Assembly: GCA_004376105.1 (NCBI GenBank)
Contig: SOKA01000001.1
Span: 1-23,955 of the forward strand
Direction: 5' to 3'
Origin: Dehalococcoidia bacterium
Lineage (GTDB): Bacteria > Chloroflexota > Dehalococcoidia > Dehalococcoidales > E44-bin46
Length of the DNA: 23,955 nucleotides
In this document: one piece after another, positions 6,992 through 14,586 of the stretch
Layout of the letters: each line of letters opens with the position of its first letter
How positions within the stretch are numbered: position 1 is the first letter of the stretch
Made by a program: the position numbers and the translations under genes
The notes under the pieces: generated by a model
What the model was told of the DNA's origin: nothing
Databases searched by the model: none
The model's input: only the letters and a program-made list of their open reading frames with translations

Positions 6992-7960
6992 ATGGCAATT
7001 GAAAAAGAAAAACTATTAGATATGTACAGGACGATGGTCCGAATTAGAATCTTTGAAGAGAAGATAGCCGAAGACTTTGCCGCTGGGAAAATCCCGGGGT
7101 TTGTCCACTTAAGCGCCGGCCAAGAGGCTAATCCTACAGGTGTGTGTGCTAATCTGAGGATTGATGACATTATTACAAGCACTCATCGCGGGCATGGGCA
7201 TGTGATTGCCAAAGCTGGAAACCAGTATTCGCTGGCTCCGATGGTGGCTGAACTATATGGCAGGAAGACCGGTGTGAATAAGGGTAAAGCCGGCTCTCAG
7301 CACCTCAGCGATATGGATATTGGCGTTTTGGTTGCCGAGGGGATTCAAGGCACGGCACTAACACTGGCTGCCGGAGCTGCTCTCACCGCTAAGTTGAGGG
7401 GTACAGACCAGGTTGTTGTCAGTTTTATTGGGGATGGTACCTTGAATACCGGAAGATTTCACGAAGGAATGAACATGGCCTCAGCCTGGAAGCTCCCTTT
7501 AATCTGCTACTGTGAAAACAATGTTTGGGCTGAGTCCACTAACATTTATGACGTTACTAACCTGACCAACATTACTGATAGAGCCGTCGCCTTTAACATC
7601 CCGGGCGTATCTGTTGATGGCAATGATGTACTAGCGGTATATAAGGTAGCGGCTGAGGCGGTTGCCCGAGCCAGGAAGGGAGAGGGTCCTACCTTCATAG
7701 AGGGTAAAACATGCCGGCGTTTTGGCCACTTTCAGGGAGATACCCACCTTTACCGAAGCCAAGAGGAGAAGGACGAGTGTATGAAGAGAGACCCCATCCC
7801 GAGATTCAGAAAGAGACTGATTGAAATGAAGGTATTAACAGAAAAGGAAGCGGATAAAATTCAACAGGAAGTGCAAGAGGAAATGGATAAAGCGGTAAAG
7901 TTTGCTTTGGAAAGCCCGTTTCCCGACCCTGAGGAAGTTTTGACGGATGTCTATGCTTAA
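6992..7960 (+). CDS. 2-oxoacid/acetoin dehydrogenase E1, alpha subunit (copy 1, divergent)
   Basis: AcoA/PdhA-type E1 alpha subunit (322 residues) of a lipoate-linked dehydrogenase complex; with E1 beta it decarboxylates a 2-oxoacid or cleaves acetoin on TPP and passes the acyl group to the E2 lipoyl arm. Visible: the HRGHGH segment, the TPP motif IGDGTLNTGRFHEG followed by CENNVWAES, and the C-terminal RRFGHFQGDTHLYR segment. The frame is open from 6950, but ATG 6992 aligns with the second copy and follows GGAGGG/AAAAGG. Compared with copy 2, conserved family positions have changed: GSMH is GSQH, and the loop that reads GIPIAGGAAL in copy 2 is ALTLAAGAAL here. This suggests altered substrate choice or activity. 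Pyruvate, acetoin and branched 2-oxoacids all remain possible. Confidence 0.9.
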   Translation: MAIEKEKLLDMYRTMVRIRIFEEKIAEDFAAGKIPGFVHLSAGQEANPTGVCANLRIDDIITSTHRGHGHVIAKAGNQYSLAPMVAELYGRKTGVNKGKAGSQHLSDMDIGVLVAEGIQGTALTLAAGAALTAKLRGTDQVVVSFIGDGTLNTGRFHEGMNMASAWKLPLICYCENNVWAESTNIYDVTNLTNITDRAVAFNIPGVSVDGNDVLAVYKVAAEAVARARKGEGPTFIEGKTCRRFGHFQGDTHLYRSQEEKDECMKRDPIPRFRKRLIEMKVLTEKEADKIQQEVQEEMDKAVKFALESPFPDPEEVLTDVYA

Positions 7961-7970
7961 GGGGGTAAAA

Positions 7971-8948
7971 GTGAAGGAGATAACCTATCTCCAGGCGATA
8001 ACTGAAGCCGTTGATGAAGAAATGGCGAGAGACCCAACAGTATTTCTCATGGGTGAGGATATAAGACAATGGGGGGCCCCTCTTGGTGAGTTCAAGGGTT
8101 TATTTGAAAAGTATGGCGGGGAGAGAGTACGGGACACAGCAATCTCGGAGACGGCAATGCTCGGAGCTGCTGCCGGTGCGGCAGCCACCGGGATGAGGCC
8201 AATCGTACACATAATGTTCAGTGAGTTTTTGGGTGTGTGCATGTCTGACATAAGGTGCGTGCTAACTAAAACGAGATACATGACTGGCGCGAAGACAAAA
8301 TTCCCAGCGACCATTATGAGCTATAGTGGTGCCGGTGTATCTGCTGCTGGAGAGCACTCTACGTGTCCTTACGGATACATGATGGCTATCCCAGGGCTTA
8401 AGATTGTGGTGCCTTCAACTCCCTATGATGCCAAGGGCCTGATTAAATCAGCCATCAGGGAGGATAATCCGGTACAAGTTCTTTACCACCAAAAGCTGAT
8501 ATCTGACCGCCTAACAGGTGAGGTGCCGGAAGAAGAATATACCATACCCATTGGGAAAGCAGATATCAAGAGAGAAGGCAGCGATGTTACTGTTGTGGCC
8601 ATAGGGCTTATGGTTCACCGAGCCCTCTCCGCTGCAGCCAAGCTTCAAGAAAAAGGCATAAGCATAGAGGTTGTTGACCCGCGAACCTTGGCGCCCCTAG
8701 ATAAGCAGGCTATCATTGACTCGGTCAAAAAGACAGGTAGACTGGTGATTATGGACGAAGAGCCTAAGACGGAAAGCGCGTCATCCGAAATCTCAGCTAT
8801 AGTAGCTGAGGAGGCACTTGACTTCCTTGATGCGCCGATAAAAAGAGTCTGCGCCCCAGATACGCCTATTCCCTTCAGTCCGGTTCTGGAGAAAGCCTGG
8901 ATGCCAGATGAAGAGGACTTGCTCAAGGCTGTAAATGAGATTGTGTAG
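7971..8948 (+). CDS. 2-oxoacid/acetoin dehydrogenase E1, beta subunit (copy 1, divergent)
   Basis: AcoB/PdhB-type E1 beta subunit (325 residues), the partner of the preceding alpha subunit. Family segments: MGEDIRQWG (TPP-contacting Glu), AISETAMLGAAAGAAATGMRP, SAAGEHST (the His region), PSTPYDAKGL, and the C-terminal transketolase domain with VVDPRTLAPLD. An in-frame ATG exists at 7947, overlapping the alpha gene, but GTG 7971 is chosen because it matches the ATG start of copy 2 codon for codon and gives the same length. Relative to copy 2 several usually conserved spots differ: AHQHS is AGEHS, the INQLQ segment is changed, and LEHK is LYHQK. The 3' third is nearly identical to copy 2. Confidence 0.9.
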   Translation: MKEITYLQAITEAVDEEMARDPTVFLMGEDIRQWGAPLGEFKGLFEKYGGERVRDTAISETAMLGAAAGAAATGMRPIVHIMFSEFLGVCMSDIRCVLTKTRYMTGAKTKFPATIMSYSGAGVSAAGEHSTCPYGYMMAIPGLKIVVPSTPYDAKGLIKSAIREDNPVQVLYHQKLISDRLTGEVPEEEYTIPIGKADIKREGSDVTVVAIGLMVHRALSAAAKLQEKGISIEVVDPRTLAPLDKQAIIDSVKKTGRLVIMDEEPKTESASSEISAIVAEEALDFLDAPIKRVCAPDTPIPFSPVLEKAWMPDEEDLLKAVNEIV

Positions 8949-9035
8949 TTCAATAACTTCTACCTCATAAATACAGCAGAGACGAGGCTAAGTAGTTTAA
9001 TTAGATTAATAGCAGAATAGGAGGGCAGAAAAAGC

Positions 9036-9995
9036 GTGGCAATAGAAAAAGAAAAACTAATAGATATGTACAGGGTGATGGTCCGAATTAGAACCTTTGA
9101 GGATAGGGTTTTTAAGGAATTTGCCGCCGGGAATATTCCCGGTTTTGTTCACCTATATGCTGGCGAAGAGGCAATAGCCGCTGGTGCCTGCGCCAATCTG
9201 AGACCTGACGACTATATCACAAGCACTCATCGTGGGCACGGGCATCTAATTGCCAAGGGTGGAAAGACGGACCGAATGATGGCTGAACTATATGGTAAGA
9301 AAACAGGCTATAACAGGGGGAAGGGAGGTTCTATGCACATCGCCGAGGTGGATATTGGCATACTGGGTGCTGACGCCATTGTAGCTGCTGGAATACCAAT
9401 CGCTGGCGGGGCGGCTCTTTCAGCCCAAATGAGGGGGACAGACCAGGTTACCCTCTGCTTCTTTGGTGATGGCGCAACCAATACTACCAGGTTCCATGAG
9501 GGGGTAAATCTGGCTTCAATCTGGAAGCTTCCCATAGTCTACGTCATTGAAAACAATGTGTATGCCGAGACTACTCCGGTGAGCTACGCCATGAACATAC
9601 CTAACATTGCTGATAGGGCAGTCGCATACGGTATTCCGGGCAAAACTGTTGATGGCAATGATGTGCTAGCAGTGCATGAAGTAGTTGGTGAAGCGCTTGC
9701 TAGAGCCAGGAAGGGCGAAGGTCCTACCCTTGTAGAGTGCAAAACCTGCCGATACTATGGGCACTATGAGGGAGATACCCAGACCTATCGAACTAAACAA
9801 GAGTTTGAGGAGTGCAGGAAGAGGGACCCCATCCCAAGATTTAGAAAGAAACTCATTAAAATGGGAGTATTGACAGAAAAGGATGCCGATAAAATTAACC
9901 AGGAAATGTTGGAGGAACTGGATAAAGCGGTGAAGTTTGCTGAGGAAAGCCCATTTCCAGAACCTAGGGAAACCTTGGAGGATGTCTACACTTAA
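9036..9995 (+). CDS. 2-oxoacid/acetoin dehydrogenase E1, alpha subunit (copy 2, canonical)
   Basis: AcoA/PdhA-type E1 alpha subunit of 319 residues with canonical active-site features: HRGHGHLIAKGG, KGGSMHIAEVDIGILGA, AAGIPIAGGAALSAQ, and the TPP/Mg motif FFGDGATNTTRFHEG followed by IENNVYAETTP. It ends in YRTKQEFEECRKRDPI, typical of this class. GTG start preceded by AGGAGGG about 10 bases upstream, identical in context to copy 1. Nine bases after its stop the beta gene begins, so the two are co-translated. This pair, being closer to the family pattern, is the likelier classical acetoin or pyruvate-type E1. Confidence 0.92.
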   Translation: MAIEKEKLIDMYRVMVRIRTFEDRVFKEFAAGNIPGFVHLYAGEEAIAAGACANLRPDDYITSTHRGHGHLIAKGGKTDRMMAELYGKKTGYNRGKGGSMHIAEVDIGILGADAIVAAGIPIAGGAALSAQMRGTDQVTLCFFGDGATNTTRFHEGVNLASIWKLPIVYVIENNVYAETTPVSYAMNIPNIADRAVAYGIPGKTVDGNDVLAVHEVVGEALARARKGEGPTLVECKTCRYYGHYEGDTQTYRTKQEFEECRKRDPIPRFRKKLIKMGVLTEKDADKINQEMLEELDKAVKFAEESPFPEPRETLEDVYT

Positions 9996-10004
9996 GGAGT
10001 AAAA

Positions 10005-10982
10005 ATGAAGGAGATAACCTATCAAAAGGCGATAAATGAAGCCATTGACGAAGAAATGAAGAGAGACCCAAGCATATTTATCATCGGTGAGGACATAGGG
10101 AAGCATTGGGGAGGCTCTCTTGGTGAACTCGCGGGTTTATTTGATAAGTATGGAGCTGAAAGGGTGAGAGAAACACCAATCTCGGAGACGGCAATCTTGG
10201 GAGGAGCTATAGGTGCGGCCGCCACCGGGATGAGACCAATCGCATATTTGTACTTTGATGATTTTTTGGGGGTGTGTGGGGATGAGCTTATAAACCAGCT
10301 TCAAATGAAATACATGTATGGTGGAAAGACAAAATTACCGCTAACCATCACCGCCTACATTGGTGCCGGCTTATCTGCTGCTCACCAGCACTCTAAATGC
10401 CTCTTTGGATGGTTGATGAACATCTCAGGGCTTAAGATTGTAGCACCAGCAACCGCCTATGATGCCAAGGGCTTGCTTAAGTCGGCAATCAGAGAGGATA
10501 ATCCCGTGATATTTCTTGAACATAAGGTGTTGCTTTTGAGTAGGTCAACCAGCCAGATACCGAATGAGGAGTATACCATACCTCTGGGAAAGGCAGATAT
10601 CAAGAGAGGAGGCAGCGAGGTTACTGTTGTGGCCATAGCGCTTATGGTTCACCGGGCCCTGGCTGCCGCAGATAAGCTTCAAGAAAAGGGCATAAGCATA
10701 GAGGTTATTGACCCTCGAACCTTGGTGCCCCTTGACAAGCAGGCTATCATTGACTCGGTTAAAAAGACGGGTAGGCTGGTGATTATGGACGAAGAACCCA
10801 AGACTGGGAGTGCGGCGGGCGAAATCGCAGCTATAGTAGCTGAGGAAGCGTTTGACTTTCTTGATGCACCGATAAAAAGAGTCTGCGCCCCTGATACGCC
10901 TATTCCCTTCAGTCCGGTTCTGGAGAAATTCTGGATGCCAGATGAGGAGGACTTAATCAAGGCTATAAATGAGATTATGTAG
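10005..10982 (+). CDS. 2-oxoacid/acetoin dehydrogenase E1, beta subunit (copy 2, canonical)
   Basis: AcoB/PdhB-type E1 beta subunit (325 residues). Family segments seen: IGEDIGKHWGG, PISETAILGGAIGAAATG, DDFLGVCGDELINQ, AAHQHSKCLF with the conserved QHS, YDAKGLLKSAIREDNPVIFLEHK, and VIDPRTLVPLDKQAI in the C-terminal domain. ATG start with AAGGAG seven bases upstream. It lacks the substitutions seen in copy 1. The E2, E3 and lipoylation genes follow downstream after the VOC gene, so both E1 pairs probably share one E2/E3 core (inference). Confidence 0.92.
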   Translation: MKEITYQKAINEAIDEEMKRDPSIFIIGEDIGKHWGGSLGELAGLFDKYGAERVRETPISETAILGGAIGAAATGMRPIAYLYFDDFLGVCGDELINQLQMKYMYGGKTKLPLTITAYIGAGLSAAHQHSKCLFGWLMNISGLKIVAPATAYDAKGLLKSAIREDNPVIFLEHKVLLLSRSTSQIPNEEYTIPLGKADIKRGGSEVTVVAIALMVHRALAAADKLQEKGISIEVIDPRTLVPLDKQAIIDSVKKTGRLVIMDEEPKTGSAAGEIAAIVAEEAFDFLDAPIKRVCAPDTPIPFSPVLEKFWMPDEEDLIKAINEIM

Positions 10983-11065
10983 TTAAATTTAGCCTATGCC
11001 TCAAAAGGTAGTAGCTTGGTAGGAGTTGGAAAGAGAGGAATTATTAATACTACACACCAATATGG

Positions 11066-11091
11066 AGTAGGCGGAAGTACTTCCGCTTACT
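11066..11091 (+). promoter_or_regulatory. 26-base near-perfect palindrome, possible operator
   Basis: The sequence from 11066 to 11091 pairs with itself over 13 positions with no loop; the only non-Watson-Crick pair is G11070 with T11087. The core is GCGGAAG/CTTCCGC. No T-run follows, so it does not look like an intrinsic terminator. It lies about 40 bases before the VOC gene start in the gap after the second E1 pair, a suitable place for a dimeric repressor or activator site. Confidence 0.5.
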
Positions 11092-11127
11092 GAGTTCACA
11101 ATCTAATGTGTGAGGAGGATACAAAAC

Positions 11128-11628
11128 GTGGCACAGACAAGCCCGGCCAAAGTTAAGGTTAAAGGGATCAGTCAGGTGGCCCTTGTGGTTAAGGACCTGC
11201 AGAAGGCGGTGGAGAACTACTGGAATATCTTAGGTATTGGCCCATGGGATATTTATTCGTGGGAGGCTCCTCTAGTCTATGCTCGCAGATATCATGGTAA
11301 GCCAGCTTGGGCCAGAGAAAAGATAGCCCTAACCCAGGTAGGAGCGGTGCAGTTGGAGTTGTCTCAACCCATTGAGGGAGACTCTATCTATCAGGATTTC
11401 CTGATGGAGCATGGGGAAGGACTCCATCACCTGCAGTTCTTAGTTGATAATGTGGATGAGACCGCGGAAATACTGGTTAAGGAGGGTTTCCCCAGCTTAC
11501 AAAGTGGACACTGCGGAGACGACGGTGCCTATCATTACATTGATATTAAACCCCTCCATGCTATCTGGGAACCGGCCCGTAACCCTACCAATGTGGGTAT
11601 AGAACTTACTCACTATCCAAAAATCTAG
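11128..11628 (+). CDS. VOC-fold (glyoxalase/epimerase-like) protein
   Basis: 166-residue protein of the vicinal-oxygen-chelate superfamily, which includes glyoxalase I, methylmalonyl-CoA epimerase and ring-cleavage dioxygenases. Two beta-alpha-beta modules are seen, starting VALVVKDLQKAVENYW and LHHLQFLVDNVDETAEIL, with a IGPWDIYSW segment after the first. Metal-ligand candidates are His in GEGLHH and a Glu near the C-terminus (IELTHY); the usual N-terminal ligand His is Gln here (ISQVAL). GTG 11128 is chosen because GAGGAGGA stands 8 bases before it; a GTG at 11110 is open but lies before this ribosome site. It sits between the E1 pairs and E2, which suggests an isomerase or epimerase role on a substrate or CoA product of the complex, but the reaction is unknown. 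Confidence 0.8.
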   Translation: MAQTSPAKVKVKGISQVALVVKDLQKAVENYWNILGIGPWDIYSWEAPLVYARRYHGKPAWAREKIALTQVGAVQLELSQPIEGDSIYQDFLMEHGEGLHHLQFLVDNVDETAEILVKEGFPSLQSGHCGDDGAYHYIDIKPLHAIWEPARNPTNVGIELTHYPKI

Positions 11629-11899
11629 TATAGATAGGCTCGTCTTGTGAGGCGGAAGGTAAGCCTGTCAAGGTGAATCATAACCCCGATAGCAATGAAC
11701 GAATAGTAGTGGTCAAGGTAAGCAATTATCTGAGTTGGATCATTTGATGCCAGCAGAGGAGTATCAAACTTTGATGGGAGAGGAAAGCAGCAGAGACCTA
11801 GGCAAGACCTGAGTAACCAGTGGGAACAAGTGAAGATAATTGGGTTTCTGCTGTTTTAATTATAATTTTATTAAATATTACGTTTTTGGAGGTGAAAGA
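11629..11899 (+). other. 271-base gap between the VOC and E2 genes, no clear gene
   Basis: No convincing reading frame on either strand. The first 200 bases are purine-rich and contain short frames that are not supported. The texture (TAGCAATGAACGAATAGTAG near 11690-11709, then a run of GGTAAG, CAGCAGAG and GACCTAGGCAAGACCTGAG) reminded me of leaders of group II intron reverse transcriptase genes, but no domain V or reverse transcriptase sequence is present. From 11855 the sequence becomes AT-rich up to the GGAGGTG ribosome site of the E2 gene. Confidence 0.4.
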
Positions 11900-13120
11900 A
11901 TGGCAGTTCAAATATTGATGCCTAAACTTGGGATGAGCACAGCGCCGCTTACATTGGTTGAATGGAAGGCGAAGGAAGGTGAATGGATTGAACAAGGCAA
12001 TATCGTCTTGGTGGTAGAGACGGAGAAAATTAGGCATGATATTGAGGCTGAGGCTTCAGGCTTCCTTCACATTTTGGTTGGAGAGGGAGAGGAGGTGCCG
12101 ATAGGTACAGTGGCTGGTCTTATCGCTGAAACAAAGGAGGAGCTAGAGGCACTTCAAAAAGAAAGGCCAAGGGAAGTAATTACAACTGCCGCCGAGGTTA
12201 AAGAAGCTCCTCCAGTTAAGGCAGCAGCACCTGTGACTAGGGTTAAGGAAGGAGAGCGTATTCTAATATCCCCGGTGGCTCGTAAGATGGCAGAGGAACA
12301 CATGATAGATATTACGACAATAGTGGGCACCGGCCCGGGGGGAAGGATTGTAAGGGAGGATATTCAAAAGGAGATAGAAGCGAAGAAAAGGGCAGAAGTA
12401 ACCCCCAGTGTTTATCAGGGTAAACGGGTGAAATCCACAATTCCCCTCAAGGGAATGAGGAAGGCAATCGCTGAGCACATGCATCGCAGTTTGTCAATCT
12501 CCGCTCAGCTTACCGTCATGGGTGAGATAGACATGACTGAGATGGTAAAGTTACGAGAAACCCTTGTGAGTCAAGAGGAGGTTATTGGGGCTAGAATCAC
12601 ATATACCGATCTATTCGTGTTCGCAATTGCCAAACTACTTAGAGATAACCCTATAGTCAATTCCAGTGTAATAGATGATGAGATTAAACTCTGGGAAAAT
12701 ATAAACATTGGGGTTGCTGTTGCCGTGGAAGAGGGGCTCATCGTCCCCGTGGTAAAGGATGCTGACAAGAAATCACTGGTGGAGATAAGTCAGACCGTAA
12801 GAACCTTAGTCCAGAAAGCAAGAGAGGGAAAACTGACGCCCGACGAGGTCACAGGTGGAACCTTCACCCTTACTAACCTGGGAGCGCTTGGTGGGGGATA
12901 CCGTTTTGAGACCGTGATTATAAACCAGCCGGAGTCAGCAATTCTAGGAACTGGGAGTATCACAGACAGGGCTGTAGTCAGAGATGGGCAAATTGTGATC
13001 AGGCCTATCATGCCATATTACTTTACTTATGATCACAGGGTAATTTATGGAGCCGTGGCCGCCAAGTTTATGGCGAGTGTGACCCGGTTACTGGAAACCC
13101 CAACTCTTTCGCTGGTATGA
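11900..13120 (+). CDS. dihydrolipoamide acyltransferase (E2)
   Basis: E2 core enzyme (406 residues) that accepts the acyl group from E1 on its lipoyl arm and transfers it to CoA. Domains: one lipoyl domain (about 1-78) with the lipoylated lysine K43 in VETEKIRHD; an alanine/proline-containing linker; a peripheral subunit-binding domain (about 133-170: ISPVARKMAEEH to GPGGRIVREDI); and the catalytic domain from about 185 with IPLKGMRKAIAEHM and TFTLTNLGALGG. The active-site motif usually HxxxDG reads H379-R-V-I-Y383-G, so the motif Asp is Tyr. From memory, cyanobacterial and plastid E2 proteins carry the same change, so it need not mean loss of activity. The frame is open from 11840, but ATG 11900 follows GGAGGTG and begins the lipoyl domain exactly. 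Confidence 0.93.
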   Translation: MAVQILMPKLGMSTAPLTLVEWKAKEGEWIEQGNIVLVVETEKIRHDIEAEASGFLHILVGEGEEVPIGTVAGLIAETKEELEALQKERPREVITTAAEVKEAPPVKAAAPVTRVKEGERILISPVARKMAEEHMIDITTIVGTGPGGRIVREDIQKEIEAKKRAEVTPSVYQGKRVKSTIPLKGMRKAIAEHMHRSLSISAQLTVMGEIDMTEMVKLRETLVSQEEVIGARITYTDLFVFAIAKLLRDNPIVNSSVIDDEIKLWENINIGVAVAVEEGLIVPVVKDADKKSLVEISQTVRTLVQKAREGKLTPDEVTGGTFTLTNLGALGGGYRFETVIINQPESAILGTGSITDRAVVRDGQIVIRPIMPYYFTYDHRVIYGAVAAKFMASVTRLLETPTLSLV

Positions 13121-13136
13121 ACTGGGAGCAATAGCT

Positions 13137-14543
13137 ATGGAAGAAAGAGACGTAGTAGTAATTGGTGGTGGTCCTGCTGGCTATGTAGCTGCGATAAGGG
13201 CTTCGCAACTCGGTGGCAAAGTGACACTGGTTGAAGAGAAGAAACTAGGCGGTATCTGCCTTAACACTGGTTGTATCCCGACAAAGTTTCTATTACATAG
13301 TGTAGAATTGTATGAGTCGATTAAAACTGCGGAGCAATGTGGCATAAGTGCAGCCAGGGTTAGCTTTGATTTAGCTAAAATGCAGGCTCACAAGAACAGG
13401 GTAATATCAACATTAGTGTCAGGTATTCAGAGCCTTTTAGCTGGGAATAATATTGAGGTTATTAGTGGGCGGGCTAAGGTTACCTCACCAAAGCAGGTAG
13501 AAGTAGATTCTGGCCAGGGAAAGAAGCAGGTTGTTCAGGCAAAGAAGGTAATTATTGCCACTGGTTCTAAACCAATAGTATTACCCATTCCCGGGGCTGA
13601 TAGCCCAGATATAATGGGTACCGAGAGTATTCTCAACCTGAACTATCTTCCCAAGAGTTTGGTGATGATAGGAGGCGGAGTAGTTGGGGTAGAGATGGCT
13701 ACTATTTTGGCTAAGTTGGGGTGTAAAGTAAGTATAGTGGAAATGATGCCCCATATCCTCCCCACCCAAGATGCTGAGTTAGTCTCTATCCTTGACGAGG
13801 CTCTTAAGGAAGGCGGTGTGGAGATATACTGCGGGGCACAGGTCAGCAGGATTGATGATACCAAGGGAGGCAAACTAGTAATCCTCTCTGATGGTAATAA
13901 AGCAGAAAAGAAGCTAAAGGCAGAAGCTGCCGCAGTATCTGTAGGACAGAAACCAAATATAGAAGGTCTAGGGCTAAATGAGTGTGGTGTGGTTATAAAT
14001 AATGGCAGGATTCAAACCAACGAAAGAATGGAGACCAACGTGCCCAATATCTACGCTGCCGGTGATGTTGTTGGTGGAATGATGCTCGCCTATGTTGCCA
14101 TAGCTGAGGGAATAGTAGCTGCTAAAAATGCTATGGGAATAAATTCAACAATTGATTATCAGGCAGTCCCACAATGTATCTTTACTTTGCCCGAAGTAGC
14201 TAGCGTAGGTCTCACCGAGGAGGAAGCAGTTGCCCAAGGATATCAGATACGAATTGGGAGATTTCCTTTCGCAGCCAATGGTATGGCAGCCATTTTAGGT
14301 GAGCAGAGAGGGCTAGTAAAGATAATCACTGAGCAAAAGTATGGTCAGATATTAGGTGTTCATATCATTGGTCCCCGAGCTACAAGCCTCATATCAGAAG
14401 CCACCCTAGCTATGAAGCTAGAGGCGACCTCCCGGGAAATTGTTGCCACCATGCATGCCCATCCTACCCTCTCTGAGGCGGTTTGGGAGGCTGCTCTAGA
14501 TGTTACCGGTGAGACAATACATTCCTCATCTCGGAATAGATAG
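13137..14543 (+). CDS. lpdA: dihydrolipoamide dehydrogenase (E3)
   Basis: FAD-dependent E3 (468 residues) that reoxidises the E2 dihydrolipoyl arm and makes NADH. Seen: the FAD motif VVIGGGPAGYVAA at residues 7-19; the redox-active disulfide C41-L-N-T-G-C46; the NAD-binding motif VMIGGGVVGVEMA in the middle; the AAGDVVGG FAD segment near residue 310; and the dimer-interface active-site motif HAHPTLSE (H440 to E447) at the C-terminus. All essential residues are present. ATG start with GGGAG nine bases upstream and 16 bases after the E2 stop, so the two form an operon. It could also serve a glycine cleavage system encoded elsewhere. Confidence 0.95.
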   Translation: MEERDVVVIGGGPAGYVAAIRASQLGGKVTLVEEKKLGGICLNTGCIPTKFLLHSVELYESIKTAEQCGISAARVSFDLAKMQAHKNRVISTLVSGIQSLLAGNNIEVISGRAKVTSPKQVEVDSGQGKKQVVQAKKVIIATGSKPIVLPIPGADSPDIMGTESILNLNYLPKSLVMIGGGVVGVEMATILAKLGCKVSIVEMMPHILPTQDAELVSILDEALKEGGVEIYCGAQVSRIDDTKGGKLVILSDGNKAEKKLKAEAAAVSVGQKPNIEGLGLNECGVVINNGRIQTNERMETNVPNIYAAGDVVGGMMLAYVAIAEGIVAAKNAMGINSTIDYQAVPQCIFTLPEVASVGLTEEEAVAQGYQIRIGRFPFAANGMAAILGEQRGLVKIITEQKYGQILGVHIIGPRATSLISEATLAMKLEATSREIVATMHAHPTLSEAVWEAALDVTGETIHSSSRNR

Positions 14544-14586
14544 AATGGTGGTGTGACACTTTGAGCAAGGTAAGATTGATAAAGAG

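Larger units (their letters stand above)
6975..8951 (+). repeat. tandem duplication, copy 1 of the E1 alpha/beta gene pair
   Basis: This stretch and 9019-10985 are colinear copies of one two-gene unit, including the ribosome site and following bases (AGGAGGGCAGAAAA before E1 alpha in both) and the second start context (GAAGGAGATAACCTATC). Similarity is uneven: the last 370 or so bases are close to identical while the middle of the beta gene has drifted far. Confidence 0.85.
9019..10985 (+). repeat. tandem duplication, copy 2 of the E1 alpha/beta gene pair
   Basis: Second unit of the tandem duplication described at 6975-8951. The 70-base spacer before it (8949-9018) shows no gene. Confidence 0.85.

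Noticed and set aside
11840..11899. 20-codon N-terminal extension of E2
   Set aside because: GGAGGTG lies within it and the lipoyl domain starts exactly at ATG 11900.
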